In this document: piece by piece, positions 18,197-27,661 of the stretch
Layout of the letters: the number at the start of each line of letters is the position of its first letter
Position numbering within the stretch: the first letter of the stretch is position 1
NCBI RefSeq assembly: GCF_014678725.1
Contig: NZ_CP061497.1
Coordinates: 2,682,001 to 2,746,000 of the forward strand
Source of the DNA: Thermomonas sp. XSG
Lineage (GTDB): Bacteria; Pseudomonadota; Gammaproteobacteria; Xanthomonadales; Xanthomonadaceae
DNA length: 64,000 nucleotides
Direction of reading: 5' to 3'
The notes under the pieces: model-generated
What the model was told of the DNA's origin: nothing
Databases searched by the model: none
Seen by the model: the letters and a program-made list of their open reading frames with translations, nothing else
Translations under genes and position numbers: made by a program

Positions 18197-19291
18197 ATGC
18201 TCGATGCGGTCCTGCGCCATCTCGAAGCGCTGGTGTCCTACGACACCCGCAACCCGCCGCGCCTGATCGGCACCGGCGGGATCTTCGACTACCTGCGCGC
18301 GCAGCTGCCGGGGTTCCGCTGCGAGGTCACCGACCATGGCGACGGCGCGGTTTCGCTGCTGGCCGTGCGCGGCAACCCGCGGCGGGTGTTCAACGTGCAT
18401 CTGGACACGGTGCCGTCATCCTCCGCGTGGACGGCCGACCCGCTCAGCCTGCGGGTCACGCCGGACCGCGCCATTGGCCTCGGTGCCTGCGACATCAAGG
18501 GCGCTGCAGCCGGGCTGGTGGCAGCCGCCAACGCCACCACCGGGGACGCCGCGTTCCTGTTCTCCTCCGACGAGGAAGCCAACGACCCGCGCTGCATCGC
18601 CGCGTTCCTCGCCCGCGACCACGGCTTCAACGAGGCGATCATCGCCGAGCCCACCCGCTGCGAGGCGGTGCTGGCGCATCGCGGCATCAGTTCGGTGCTG
18701 CTGAAGTTCAAGGGCGAGGCCGGGCATGCCTCGGGCGCGAACGCGATGAACGCCAACGCCCTGCACCAGGCGATGCGCTGGGGTGCGAATGCCCTGGCGC
18801 TGGTCGAAGGTGAAGCCAGCGCGCGCTTCGGCGGGCTGACCGGCCTGCGTTTCAACATCGGCAAGGTCGAGGGCGGAATCAAGGCCAACGTGATCGCGCC
18901 GAGCGCGGAGGTGCGGTTCGGTTTCCGCCCGCTGCCGTCGCACGACATCGACACGCTGCACGTGCGCCTTGGCGCCTGCGCCGCGGTGGGTGCGCTGGAG
19001 CGCTATGAAGAGACCTTCCGCGGGCCTTCGCTGCCAGCCGGCGATATCGCGACCGCCGAGGAACGCCGCCTGGCCGCACGCGACCTGGCCGACGGGCTGG
19101 GCCTGCCGATCGGCAATGCCGTCGATTTCTGGACCGAGGCGTCCCTGTTCTCGCAGGCCGGCCTGACCGCGTTCGTCTACGGACCCGGCGACATCGCCCA
19201 GGCCCACACCGCCGACGAGTGGGTGGCGCTTGAGCAGCTGCAGCGCTATGCCGACTCCATCACCCGCATCCTTGGAACCGATCCCTCGTGA
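18197..19291 (+). CDS. argE': N-acetylcitrulline deacetylase (ArgE-like M20 peptidase)
   Basis: A dinuclear-metal M20-family deacetylase of 364 residues. In Xanthomonas the enzyme in this operon position removes the acetyl group from N-acetylcitrulline to give citrulline for ArgG. Metal-site motifs are [21 protein letters not shown], the [10 protein letters not shown] glutamate pair and the C-terminal [11 protein letters not shown] at 18197 is one base after the argG stop; an upstream in-frame start would read into argG. Its TGA overlaps the GTG of the next gene. Preference for acetylcitrulline over acetylornithine is inferred from the linked AOTCase. Confidence 0.92.
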   Translation: MLDAVLRHLEALVSYDTRNPPRLIGTGGIFDYLRAQLPGFRCEVTDHGDGAVSLLAVRGNPRRVFNVHLDTVPSSSAWTADPLSLRVTPDRAIGLGACDIKGAAAGLVAAANATTGDAAFLFSSDEEANDPRCIAAFLARDHGFNEAIIAEPTRCEAVLAHRGISSVLLKFKGEAGHASGANAMNANALHQAMRWGANALALVEGEASARFGGLTGLRFNIGKVEGGIKANVIAPSAEVRFGFRPLPSHDIDTLHVRLGACAAVGALERYEETFRGPSLPAGDIATAEERRLAARDLADGLGLPIGNAVDFWTEASLFSQAGLTAFVYGPGDIAQAHTADEWVALEQLQRYADSITRILGTDPS

Positions 19292-20634
19292 CCCCGATCC
19301 TCTCCCCACACGCCGTGCACGATCCGCAGACCCGCCAGACCATCGTGCGGCTGCTGTCCAGCATGGGCAGCGCGAAGGAAATTTCGCAGTACCTGAAGCG
19401 TTTTTCGCAGCTGGACGCGGCGCGCTTCGCCGTGGTCAAGGTGGGCGGCGCGGTGCTGCGCGACGACCTCGACGCACTGGTGTCCTCGCTGGCCTTCCTG
19501 CAGGACGTGGGCCTGACGCCCATCGTCATCCACGGCGCTGGCCCGCAGCTGGACGTGGAGCTGTCCGCCGCCGGCATCGTCAAGCAGACCATCGACGGCC
19601 TGCGGGTGACCTCGCCGGAGGCGCTGGCCATCGTGCGCCGCGTGTTCCATGCGCAGAACCTGAAGCTGGTGGAGGCGTTGCAGGCGGCGGATGCACGCGC
19701 CACCTCGATCGTGTCCGGCGTGTTCGAGGCCGACTACATGGACCGCGAGCGCTACGGGCTGGTCGGCGACGTGAAGCGCGTCGACCTAGCGCCGATCCAG
19801 GCCAGCCTGCAGGCGGGTTCGATTCCGGTCATCGCCTCGCTGGGCGAGACCGTGGGGGGGCAGATCCTCAACGTCAACGCCGACTTCGCCGCCAACGAGC
19901 TGGTGCAGAAGCTGCAGCCCTACAAGATCGTGTTCCTGACCGGCACCGGCGGGTTGCTGGACGCCGAGGGCCGGGTCATCGACTCGATCAACCTGTCCAC
20001 CGAGTACGACGACCTGATGCAGCAGCCGTGGATCGAGGGCGGCATGCGGGTGAAGATCGAGCAGATCAAGGACCTGCTGGACGGTCTGCCGCAGGCGTCG
20101 TCCGTGTCGATCACCCGGCCCGAAGAGCTGGCCAAGGAACTGTTCACCCACAAGGGTTCGGGCACGCTGGTGCGGCGCGGCGAGCGCGTGCTGCAGGGCG
20201 ATGCCTGGACGGACTTCGACCTGCCACGGCTGCGCGGGCTGATCGAATCGGCGTTCGGACGCAAGCTGGTGCCGGACTATTTCGAGACCACCCGGCTGCA
20301 TCGCGCCTACGTCAGCGAGAACTACCGCGCCGCGGTCATCCTCACCCGCGAAGAGGCCGGCGTGTACCTGGACAAGTTCGCGGTGCTGGACGAGGCGCAG
20401 GGCGAGGGCTTGGGCCGGGCGGTGTGGCTGGTGATGCGCGAGCAGAACCCCGCGCTGTTCTGGCGTTCGCGCCACGGCAACCCGGTCAACGCGTTCTACG
20501 ACGCGGAGTCCGACGGCTGCATCAAGCAGGAGAAGTGGAAGGTGTACTGGTATGGCGATGCGGGCTTCCCGCTGATCGAACGCTATGTCGCGCTGTGCGC
20601 GCAGCGGCCGGCCACGCTGGAGGAGCCGGCGTGA
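19288..20634 (+). CDS. argB: Bifunctional N-acetylglutamate kinase/synthase
   Basis: A fusion of 448 residues. An amino-acid-kinase domain ([48 protein letters not shown]; to about residue 290) phosphorylates N-acetylglutamate. A C-terminal GNAT-type synthase domain ([19 protein letters not shown], then [17 protein letters not shown]) makes N-acetylglutamate from acetyl-CoA. This vertebrate-like NAGS/K architecture is known from Xanthomonas and Xylella and replaces separate argA and argB. The GTG at 19288 overlaps the preceding stop (GTGA), and its own stop overlaps the argC start in the same way. Confidence 0.93.
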   Translation: MTPILSPHAVHDPQTRQTIVRLLSSMGSAKEISQYLKRFSQLDAARFAVVKVGGAVLRDDLDALVSSLAFLQDVGLTPIVIHGAGPQLDVELSAAGIVKQTIDGLRVTSPEALAIVRRVFHAQNLKLVEALQAADARATSIVSGVFEADYMDRERYGLVGDVKRVDLAPIQASLQAGSIPVIASLGETVGGQILNVNADFAANELVQKLQPYKIVFLTGTGGLLDAEGRVIDSINLSTEYDDLMQQPWIEGGMRVKIEQIKDLLDGLPQASSVSITRPEELAKELFTHKGSGTLVRRGERVLQGDAWTDFDLPRLRGLIESAFGRKLVPDYFETTRLHRAYVSENYRAAVILTREEAGVYLDKFAVLDEAQGEGLGRAVWLVMREQNPALFWRSRHGNPVNAFYDAESDGCIKQEKWKVYWYGDAGFPLIERYVALCAQRPATLEEPA

Positions 20635-21596
20635 GCGCGGCGATCAAGGTGGGCCTGGTCGGCGCGCGCGGCTACACCGGCGCGGAGCTGATCCGCCTGT
20701 TCGCGGCGCATCCGCGCTTCGAGCTGGCGTTCGTGACCTCGCGCGAGCTGGACGGCCAGCGCGTGGCCGACCACAACGCCGGCTTCGCGGGCGAGCTGCG
20801 CTACAGCTCGCCCGACTACCGCGACCTGCCGGGGCTGGGCGCCGACGCGGTGGTGCTGGCGCTGCCGAACGGCAAGGCCGCGCACATCGTCCAGCAGTTC
20901 GACGACGCCGGCGCCGATCCGGTCATCATCGACCTGTCCGCCGACTACCGCTTCGATCCGTCCTGGTACTACGGGCTGCCGGAGCTGACCCGCACGCGCT
21001 ATGCCGGGCAAAGGCGCATCAGCAATCCGGGCTGCTATGCCACCGCGATGCAGCTGGCGATCGCGCCGATGCTGAACGTGCTGGACGGGCCGGTGCAGTG
21101 CTTCGGGGTCAGTGGCTATTCCGGCGCCGGCACCACGCCCAGCGACAGGAACAATGTCGAATTGCTGCGCGACAACCTGATGCCGTACGCGCTGGCCGGC
21201 CATGTCCACGAGCGCGAAGTGCCGCATCAGCTGGGCCATCCGGTGGAGTTCATGCCGCACGTCGCCCCGCATTTCCGTGGCATTACCTTGACCGCCAACC
21301 TGCACCTGTCGATCCCGTTCGAGCACGAGGAAGTGCTGGCGCGTTACCGCGGCCGCTATGCCGCGGAGCCGCTGGTGCGGGTGCAGGACGAGGCGCCGTG
21401 GGTCAGCCGGATTGCGGGCAAGCACCACGTCGAGATCGGCGGCTTCACCCTGTCCGGCGACGGCAAGAGGCTGGTGGTGGTGGCGACCGAGGACAACCTG
21501 CTCAAGGGCGCGGCCACCCAGGCACTGCAGAATCTCAACCTCGCCTTCGGGCTGGACGAACTGGCCGGCATTCCGGCTTACGAGGAGGCGGCATGA
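20631..21596 (+). CDS. argC: N-acetyl-gamma-glutamyl-phosphate reductase
   Basis: NADPH-dependent reductase giving N-acetylglutamate semialdehyde, the third arginine step. The 321-residue protein has the Rossmann opening [17 protein letters not shown], the active-site cysteine in [15 protein letters not shown] and [18 protein letters not shown] at 20631 lies in a GTGA overlap with argB. The frame is open far upstream only because it runs through argB out of phase. The stop overlaps the argH ATG, so argB, argC and argH form a tightly coupled string. Confidence 0.95.
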   Translation: MSAAIKVGLVGARGYTGAELIRLFAAHPRFELAFVTSRELDGQRVADHNAGFAGELRYSSPDYRDLPGLGADAVVLALPNGKAAHIVQQFDDAGADPVIIDLSADYRFDPSWYYGLPELTRTRYAGQRRISNPGCYATAMQLAIAPMLNVLDGPVQCFGVSGYSGAGTTPSDRNNVELLRDNLMPYALAGHVHEREVPHQLGHPVEFMPHVAPHFRGITLTANLHLSIPFEHEEVLARYRGRYAAEPLVRVQDEAPWVSRIAGKHHVEIGGFTLSGDGKRLVVVATEDNLLKGAATQALQNLNLAFGLDELAGIPAYEEAA

Positions 21597-22885
21597 GCGA
21601 TCTTCTGTGGCAGAAGCCCGGGGTGGCGGTGGACGCCGGTATCCAGGCCTTCCTGGCCGGCGACGACGTGCTGCTGGACCGCGCGTTCTTCCTGCACGAT
21701 ATCGCCGCGAGCACGGCCCACGCCGAAGGCCTGCAGCGCATCGGCATCCTCACCTTGGACGAACTGGGCGGGCTGAAGCGGGAGTTGGCCAATCTGGCCG
21801 ATGATTTCAGCAACGGCACCTTCGTCCTCGACGATCGTTTCGAGGACGGCCATTCCGCCATCGAGGCACGACTGACCGAACGGCTGGGCGACGCCGGCCG
21901 CAAGATCCACACCGGGCGCAGCCGCAACGACCAGGTGCTGGTCGCCACCCGCCTGTGGCTGAAGGAAAAGCTGGCGCGACTGGCGGCGCTTTCCCGCGAG
22001 ATCGCCAAGGTCGCGCTGGACCGCGCCGACGCGGAGCACGGCCTGCCCGTCCCCGGCTACACCCACATCCAGCGCGCGGTGGTGTCCTCGGCCGGCATGT
22101 GGTGGGCCGGCTGGGCCGAGGCCTTCATCGACGATGCCGTGCGCGCCGCCGACACCCTGGCGCTGGTGGACTGCAACCCGCTGGGCACCGCCGCCGGCTA
22201 TGGCGTCAACCTGCGGCTGGACCGCGAGCACACCACCCGCGCGCTGGGCTTCGCGCGCATGCAGGTGTCGCCGGTCTACGCCCAGCTGTCGCGCGGCAAG
22301 TTCGAGCTGGCGGCGCTGGAAGCACTGGGCAGCGCCACCCTGGACCTGCGGCGGCTGGCCTGGGACCTGTCGCTGTTCACCAGTGCGGAGTTCGGTTTCG
22401 TCGCGCTGCCGCCGCAGTACACCACCGGCAGTTCGATCATGCCGAACAAGCGCAACCCCGACGTGATCGAACTGATGCGGGCCACCCATGCCAGCGTGGC
22501 CGCGGCGCGCACCGAAATCGAGCAGCTGCTGTCGCTGCCGTCCGGCTACCACCGCGACCTGCAGGCGTCCAAGGGGGCGATCTACCACGGCTTCGGCCGC
22601 GGCCTGGCGGCGCTGGAGTTGCTGCCGGCGCTGCTGGCCAACCTCGACTGGCGTGAAGACCGCCTGCGCGCGGCGATCGATTCCGGCATGTACGCCACCG
22701 ACGTGGCGGTGGAGGCCGCTATCGCCGGCCTGCCGTTCCGCGAGGCCTACAAGGCCGCGGCGGCGAGCAGTGAAACGGCCGGGCAGGGCCGCACGCCGGA
22801 AGGCTCGCTGGCCGCGCGGACCTCGCCGGGCGCCACCGCGGACCTGCGACTGGACGTGCTGCGCGCGCGCTGGGAGGCGCTGTGA
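21593..22885 (+). CDS. argH: Argininosuccinate lyase
   Basis: Last arginine enzyme, splitting argininosuccinate into arginine and fumarate. The 430-residue protein carries [17 protein letters not shown], the PGYTHIQRA motif and the superfamily signature [17 protein letters not shown] with the catalytic serine. ATG at 21593 overlaps the argC stop (ATGA) after a GAGG ribosome site. Its TGA overlaps the GTG of the small YciI-like gene. Confidence 0.96.
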   Translation: MSDLLWQKPGVAVDAGIQAFLAGDDVLLDRAFFLHDIAASTAHAEGLQRIGILTLDELGGLKRELANLADDFSNGTFVLDDRFEDGHSAIEARLTERLGDAGRKIHTGRSRNDQVLVATRLWLKEKLARLAALSREIAKVALDRADAEHGLPVPGYTHIQRAVVSSAGMWWAGWAEAFIDDAVRAADTLALVDCNPLGTAAGYGVNLRLDREHTTRALGFARMQVSPVYAQLSRGKFELAALEALGSATLDLRRLAWDLSLFTSAEFGFVALPPQYTTGSSIMPNKRNPDVIELMRATHASVAAARTEIEQLLSLPSGYHRDLQASKGAIYHGFGRGLAALELLPALLANLDWREDRLRAAIDSGMYATDVAVEAAIAGLPFREAYKAAAASSETAGQGRTPEGSLAARTSPGATADLRLDVLRARWEAL

Positions 22886-23151
22886 GCGCCACGCGCCTGC
22901 GCCATCTGGTGCTGGTGCTGCGCCGGCCTGGATTCGACGCCGGCCTGCTGCCGGCGCATGCCGCCTTCCTCGATGGACTGCGCGAACGCGGCGTGCTGGA
23001 AACCAGCGGCGGCTTCACCGACGGCAGCGGCGGCGCCTACCTGCTGCGCAGCATTGCCGGGGTGGAGGAGGCGCGCAGGATCGCGGCGGCCGATCCGCTG
23101 GCGGTGCATGGCGCATCGGACATCGTCGTCCACGAATGGAAGACGCATTGA
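22882..23151 (+). CDS. YciI-like small protein within the arg-pro operon
   Basis: An 89-residue cytoplasmic protein. It opens [18 protein letters not shown] and continues [28 protein letters not shown] and [17 protein letters not shown], the pattern of the YCII/dimeric alpha-beta-barrel family. That family includes EthD-like and chloromuconolactone-isomerase-like folds but has no general activity. GTG at 22882 overlaps the argH stop, and proB begins at once after its own stop. Its place between arginine and proline genes suggests a link to glutamate-derived metabolism, but nothing in the sequence proves one. Confidence 0.75.
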   Translation: MSATRLRHLVLVLRRPGFDAGLLPAHAAFLDGLRERGVLETSGGFTDGSGGAYLLRSIAGVEEARRIAAADPLAVHGASDIVVHEWKTH

Positions 23152-24324
23152 GTGATGGACACGCAGGCCTTCCCCGCCCAGATCCTGCCGCCGTGGAAAC
23201 GCGCGGTGCTGAAGGTCGGCAGCAGCCTGCTTGCCGCCGAGGGGGGGGGCCTGAGCCCGCGCTTCGCGCTGGGGCTGGCGCAGTTCGTGCTGGCCAGCCG
23301 CCAGGCCGGGCGCGAGGTGGTCATCGTGTCGTCCGGGGCGGTCGCGGCCGGGCGCGCGGTCCTGCCCCGGGCTGGCGGTGGGGCACCCACCATCGCCGCC
23401 AAGCAGGCACTGGCTGCGCTGGGACAGGCCCAGCTGATCGGTCTGTGGCAGCGCTTCTTCGAAGCGCCGGTGGCACAGGTCCTGTTGACCCATGAGGATC
23501 TGCGCGATCGCCGCCGCTACCTCAACGCGCGCAGCGCGCTGCTGGAGCTGTTGCGGCTGGGCGCGGTGCCGGTGGTCAACGAGAACGACACGGTCGCCGT
23601 CGATGAACTGAAACTCGGCGACAACGACAACCTCGCCGCTGCGGTGGCCTCGCTGGTGGATGCAGAGCTGTTGCTGATCGCCACAGATATTGCCGGCCTG
23701 TACAGCGGTCATCCCGGTCAGGACCCGGACGCGCAGCCGGTGGCGCGCGTCGAGACCATCACGCCGGCGGTACTGGCGATGGCCGGCGATGCCGGGGCGC
23801 TGGGCACGGGCGGCATGCGCACCAAGCTGGAAGCGGCCGCCAAGGCCGCGACCGCGGGCATCTCCACCGCGCTGTTCAGTGGCCGCGATGCCACTACCGT
23901 AGCGGCGCTGGGGCAGGGCAGGCTGCACGGCACCCTGGTGGATGCGCAGGGCAGCCGCCTGCGCGCCCGCAAGCAGTGGTTGCGGCATGCGCCCGCGGCA
24001 GGTGCGCTGAAGATCGACGCAGGCGCGTGCGCCGCATTGCTGCGCGGCGCTTCGCTGCTGCCCGGCGGCGTGCGCGCCGTGGCCGGCGATTTCCGCCGCG
24101 GCGACGTGATCGAGGTGCGGGCTGCGGACGGTAGTGTGCTGGCACGTGGCCAGGCGCAGTACAACGCGCAAGACGGTGCGCGCATCGCCGGTCGCCACAG
24201 CCGCGAGATCGAAGCCGTGCTGGGGTTCCACTACAACGAAGCGATGATCCACCGCGACGATCTGGTCCTGCTGCAGGCAGCCGGCCCGTCGCCCATCGAC
24301 ACCAACGGGGAGACCACGGCATGA
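23152..24324 (+). CDS. proB: Glutamate 5-kinase
   Basis: Phosphorylates glutamate to gamma-glutamyl phosphate, the first proline step. The 389-390-residue protein has an amino-acid-kinase domain ([63 protein letters not shown]) and a C-terminal PUA domain from about residue 280. GTG at 23152 and ATG at 23155 are both usable behind GGAAGA. The stop overlaps the proA start (ATGA). Confidence 0.95.
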   Translation: MMDTQAFPAQILPPWKRAVLKVGSSLLAAEGGGLSPRFALGLAQFVLASRQAGREVVIVSSGAVAAGRAVLPRAGGGAPTIAAKQALAALGQAQLIGLWQRFFEAPVAQVLLTHEDLRDRRRYLNARSALLELLRLGAVPVVNENDTVAVDELKLGDNDNLAAAVASLVDAELLLIATDIAGLYSGHPGQDPDAQPVARVETITPAVLAMAGDAGALGTGGMRTKLEAAAKAATAGISTALFSGRDATTVAALGQGRLHGTLVDAQGSRLRARKQWLRHAPAAGALKIDAGACAALLRGASLLPGGVRAVAGDFRRGDVIEVRAADGSVLARGQAQYNAQDGARIAGRHSREIEAVLGFHYNEAMIHRDDLVLLQAAGPSPIDTNGETTA

Positions 24325-25589
24325 GCGGTTACGTGCGCGAGCTGGCACTGGCGGCGCGCGCGGCGCAGGCGGCGATCGCCGCAGCCGACGCGGCAACCCG
24401 ACGCGCCCTGCTGGAAGGCATGGCCGAACGGCTGCTGGACGGGCAGGACGCGATCCTTGCCGCCAACGGCGGCGATCTGGAACGTGCACGCCTGGCCGGG
24501 GCAGGCAAGGCGACCCTGGACCGCCTCGCGCTCAGCCCCGAGCGTGTGCGCGGCATGGCCGAGGCGCTGCGCGAGGTGGCCGCGCAGGACGATCCGCTGG
24601 GCGAAGTGACCCGCCGCGACGTACGTCCGAACGGGCTGGTGGTCGAACGCCAGCGCATCCCGCTGGGGCTGGTGGCGATGATCTACGAAGCACGGCCGAA
24701 CGTGACCGCCGAGGCGGCGGCGCTGTGCCTGAAGGCCGGCAACGCGGTGTTGTTGCGCGGCGGCTCCGAGGCGGCCGCCAGCAATGCCGCCATTGCCCAT
24801 TGCCTGCACGCGGCGCTGCGCGATGCCGGGTTGCCGGAAGCGGCGGTCTCGCTGGTCGCGGACACCGCGCGCGAACACGTGCTGGAACTGCTGCAGCTCA
24901 CCGATCTGGTCGACCTGGCCATCCCGCGCGGCGGTGAAAGCCTGATCCGCTTCGTCGCCGAGCACGCGCGCGTGCCGGTGATCAAACACTACAAGGGCGT
25001 CTGCCACCTGTACGTGGACCGCGCCGCCGACGTGGAGCTTGCGCTGGGCCTGCTGATCGACGGCAAGGCCTCGCGCCCCGGTGTCTGCAATGCGCTGGAA
25101 ACCCTGCTGGTGCACCGGGACATCGCCGCGGCGTTCCTGCCACGCGCGCTGGCGGCGCTGCAGGCCAGCGGGGTCGAGGCCCGCGGTGATGCAGCTACGC
25201 GCGCCTTCGATGCCTCGCTGGCCGAGGCCAGCGACGACGACTACGCCGCCGAGTTCCTCGATCTGGTCATTGCCGTCCGCGTGGTCGATTCACTGGAGGA
25301 GGCCATCGCCCATGTCCGGCGCTTCACCTCCGACCACACCGAAGTCATCGCCACCGGCGACCCGGCGGCGGCACAGGCGTTCGTGGATGCGGTGCGCAGC
25401 TCGGCGGTGATGGTCAACGCTAGCTCGCGCTTCAACGATGGCGGCCAGTTGGGGCTGGGGGCGGAGATCGGCATTTCCACCACCCGCCTGCACGCCTACG
25501 GCCCGATGGGCGTGGAGGCGCTGACCATCGAGCGTTTCGTGGTGCGGGGGCAGGGCCAACGCCGGCACGCAGCGCGGGCCGAACGCTGA
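24321..25589 (+). CDS. proA: Gamma-glutamyl phosphate reductase
   Basis: NADPH-dependent reductase producing glutamate semialdehyde from the ProB product; the two enzymes usually work as a complex. The 422-residue aldehyde-dehydrogenase-fold protein shows [33 protein letters not shown] and the active-site cysteine in [18 protein letters not shown] at 24321 overlaps the proB stop. It is the last gene of the arginine/proline operon, followed within 5 bp by a strong inverted repeat shared with the end of motB. Confidence 0.96.
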   Translation: MSGYVRELALAARAAQAAIAAADAATRRALLEGMAERLLDGQDAILAANGGDLERARLAGAGKATLDRLALSPERVRGMAEALREVAAQDDPLGEVTRRDVRPNGLVVERQRIPLGLVAMIYEARPNVTAEAAALCLKAGNAVLLRGGSEAAASNAAIAHCLHAALRDAGLPEAAVSLVADTAREHVLELLQLTDLVDLAIPRGGESLIRFVAEHARVPVIKHYKGVCHLYVDRAADVELALGLLIDGKASRPGVCNALETLLVHRDIAAAFLPRALAALQASGVEARGDAATRAFDASLAEASDDDYAAEFLDLVIAVRVVDSLEEAIAHVRRFTSDHTEVIATGDPAAAQAFVDAVRSSAVMVNASSRFNDGGQLGLGAEIGISTTRLHAYGPMGVEALTIERFVVRGQGQRRHAARAER

Positions 25590-25593
25590 GTCC

Positions 25594-25618
25594 ACCCGGC
25601 GGGCCTCAGCCGCCGGGT
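25594..25618. terminator. Inverted repeat between proA and motB, probable terminator
   Basis: ACCCGGCGG, a seven-base loop, then CCGCCGGGT form a perfect 9-bp stem followed by TT on the plus strand. It sits just after the proA stop and includes the last two codons and stop of the convergent motB. The T tract is short, so termination efficiency is uncertain. It most likely ends the arg-pro transcript. Confidence 0.6.
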
Positions 25619-26583
25619 TTGGCCGTCGGCGCGGGGGTTGCTGCCGGTGCAGGGGTTGTTGCCTGCGCGGATGTGGCTGCGGCCGCGGTCGGCGGTGCAA
25701 TCGACGGCATCGCCTGGTTCCGGCTCAGGGCGGCGTCTTCCGCTTCCTTGGTCATGACCACGATGCTGATGCGGCGGTTGATCGGGTTGAGCGGATTGGC
25801 GGCATCGAACGGCACTGCCGGTCCGAAGCCGACCACCCGCACCACCTTGGCCGCCGCCATGCCGCCTTCCAGCAGCGCGCGGCGGGCGGCGTTGGCGCGA
25901 TCCGCGCTCAGCTCCCAGTTGCTGTAGCCGATGCGGGTGGCGTAGTTGGCGGTGTCGGTATGGCCGGCCAGGCTGATGCGGTTGGGAACGCGGTTCACGA
26001 ACCGCGCGATCTCGTGCAGGATCTCGCTGGTATAGGGCATCAGCTGGGCGCTGCCGAGGTCGAACATCGCCCGGTTCTGCTTGTCCACGATCTGGATGCG
26101 CAGGCCCTCCGGGGTGAGATCCAGCAGCAGCTGGTCCTTGAACGGCTCCAGTGCCTGGCTCTTGCTGATCGCTTCCTCCAGCTCCTTCTTCAGCGCTTCC
26201 AGCCGCTGCTTTTCCTGCTCGCGGCGCTGCGCCTCGGTGGGGTCGCCGGGCGTGCGGGTGAACTCGGCGCCGGGGCCTTTCGGCAGGTCCATGGTGCCTC
26301 CCAGCTTGATCATCGAATTGCTGGCGCCGCCGGGGCCGTTCATGCCGGGTGCGGGGGCCGGGCTGGCGCCGGCAATCGGGCTGGGGTTCTTGAAATAGTC
26401 CGAAACCGCCTCGCGCTGCTTGGTGGTCAGCGCCCCCACCAGCCACATCACCATGAAGAACGCCATCATCGCAGTGACGAAATCGGCATAGGCCACCTTC
26501 CAGGAGCCGCCGTGGTGGCCGCCGCCCTGGACCTTCTTCACCCGCCGGACGATGACGGTGGGCTTTTCGTCCTTGCCGGCCAT
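25606..26583 (-). CDS. motB: Flagellar motor stator protein MotB
   Basis: A 325-residue inner-membrane stator subunit. An N-terminal basic segment leads to GSWKVAYADFVTAMMAFFMV, with the proton-conducting aspartate in the single transmembrane helix. The C-terminal OmpA-like peptidoglycan-binding domain (ISLAGHTDTANYA ... NWELSADRANAARR) anchors the stator. A Pro/Ala/Thr-rich tail of about 30 residues follows. motA lies 3 bp upstream on the same strand. No other flagellar genes are visible, so motAB is apart from the main cluster. Confidence 0.95.
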   Translation of the reverse strand: MAGKDEKPTVIVRRVKKVQGGGHHGGSWKVAYADFVTAMMAFFMVMWLVGALTTKQREAVSDYFKNPSPIAGASPAPAPGMNGPGGASNSMIKLGGTMDLPKGPGAEFTRTPGDPTEAQRREQEKQRLEALKKELEEAISKSQALEPFKDQLLLDLTPEGLRIQIVDKQNRAMFDLGSAQLMPYTSEILHEIARFVNRVPNRISLAGHTDTANYATRIGYSNWELSADRANAARRALLEGGMAAAKVVRVVGFGPAVPFDAANPLNPINRRISIVVMTKEAEDAALSRNQAMPSIAPPTAAAATSAQATTPAPAATPAPTAKPGG

Positions 26584-26586
26584 GGT

Positions 26587-27441
26587 TTATTTCAGCGCCT
26601 TGATGTGCTGCTCGAATTCGGAGAAATCCGGACGCAGGGCCGAGGGCACGGTCTTGCGGGCGAACTCCAGCGCGATCTTCGGCGGGTAGCCGCGCAGGCT
26701 GGCCAGCAGCGCGGTCTTGACCGACTCATAAATGCGCGAATCCTGCTCGGCGCGGGCTTCCACGGCGGCCGCCAGCGGCGCCACGAACCCGTAGGCCAGC
26801 AGGATCCCGAGGAAGGTGCCGACCAGCGCGGCGGCCACGTGGCCGCCGACCGCGGCGACGTCGCCGCCGATCGAGGCCATGGTGATGATGATGCCGAGCA
26901 CGGCGGCCACGATGCCGAAGCCGGGCAGGCCGTCCGCCACCTTGGTCAGCGCATGCGCGGGCGCCAGTTCCTCGTGGTGGTGCTTTTCCAGCTCCAGTTC
27001 GAGCAGCGGTTCCAGCTCGTGCGGCTCGATGTTGGAGCCGACCATCAGCCGCAGGCAGTCGGTGATGAAGTCCATCAGGTGGTGGTCGTCGCGGATCGAC
27101 GGATAGTTCGCGAAGATCGAGCTTTCCATCGGGTGGTCGATGTGGCTCTCCAGCGCCATGAAGCCTTCCTTGCGCGCGCGGTTCAGCAGTTCGTACAGCA
27201 GGCTGAGCGCATCCAGGTAGTCCTTGCGCTGGTAGCGCGGCCCCTTGAACACGCCGATCACCGCGGCGAAGGTCTGTTTGACCGTTTTCGGCGGGGTCCC
27301 GGCAAGGAAGGCGCCGAATGCGGCCCCCCCGATGATGACCAGCTCGAACGGCTGCCACAGCGCGGCCAGCTTGCCGTGCGAGGCGACGAAGCCGCCGAGG
27401 ACGCTGAGGGTGACGACGATGAAGCCGACGATGATGAGCAT
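26587..27441 (-). CDS. motA: Flagellar motor stator protein MotA
   Basis: A 284-residue proton-channel subunit with four membrane segments. The first (MLIIVGFIVVTLSVLGGFVA) begins at the chosen ATG. The cytosolic loop (YELLNRARKEGFMALESHID) is the region that contacts FliG in known motors. The later segment GFGIVAAVLGIIITMA precedes GLLAYGF-type helices, here ILLAYGFVAPLAA. ATG at 27441 is preferred because the upstream in-frame start at 27528 adds a non-homologous extension. It is divergent from the CHAT gene across about 220 bp. Confidence 0.94.
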   Translation of the reverse strand: MLIIVGFIVVTLSVLGGFVASHGKLAALWQPFELVIIGGAAFGAFLAGTPPKTVKQTFAAVIGVFKGPRYQRKDYLDALSLLYELLNRARKEGFMALESHIDHPMESSIFANYPSIRDDHHLMDFITDCLRLMVGSNIEPHELEPLLELELEKHHHEELAPAHALTKVADGLPGFGIVAAVLGIIITMASIGGDVAAVGGHVAAALVGTFLGILLAYGFVAPLAAAVEARAEQDSRIYESVKTALLASLRGYPPKIALEFARKTVPSALRPDFSEFEQHIKALK

Positions 27442-27661
27442 GAGGCGGGTGGGTGCCCTGCGGGGGATTCCTACATTAACGGTTTCCTCCGCAAAGTCTG
27501 CAGTGCCCGCGTGCCCGGCCCACGTCAATCCCCTGCGATTCCGGACAGGCCGCCATCAGCTGTAAGCGCTATGCCTTATCGCGAATAGGCCCGGGCGATG
27601 GCCCTTCCTAGACTCCCCTGATCCTGCAGGCCCGGCCTGCGGTCCGCCCGGGAGTCCCCGC
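27442..27661. promoter_or_regulatory. Divergent motA/CHAT intergenic region
   Basis: 220 bp. An 18-bp imperfect palindrome GCCTTAT-CGCG-AATAGGC lies at 27573-27590. The 12-mer CTTCCTAGACTC lies at 27604-27615, about 47 bp before the CHAT start. The same 12-mer occurs upstream of tssB (59888-59899), and its TAGACT could serve as a -10 box. No sigma-28-type flagellar promoter was recognised on the motA side. All of this is weak pattern evidence. Confidence 0.35.
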
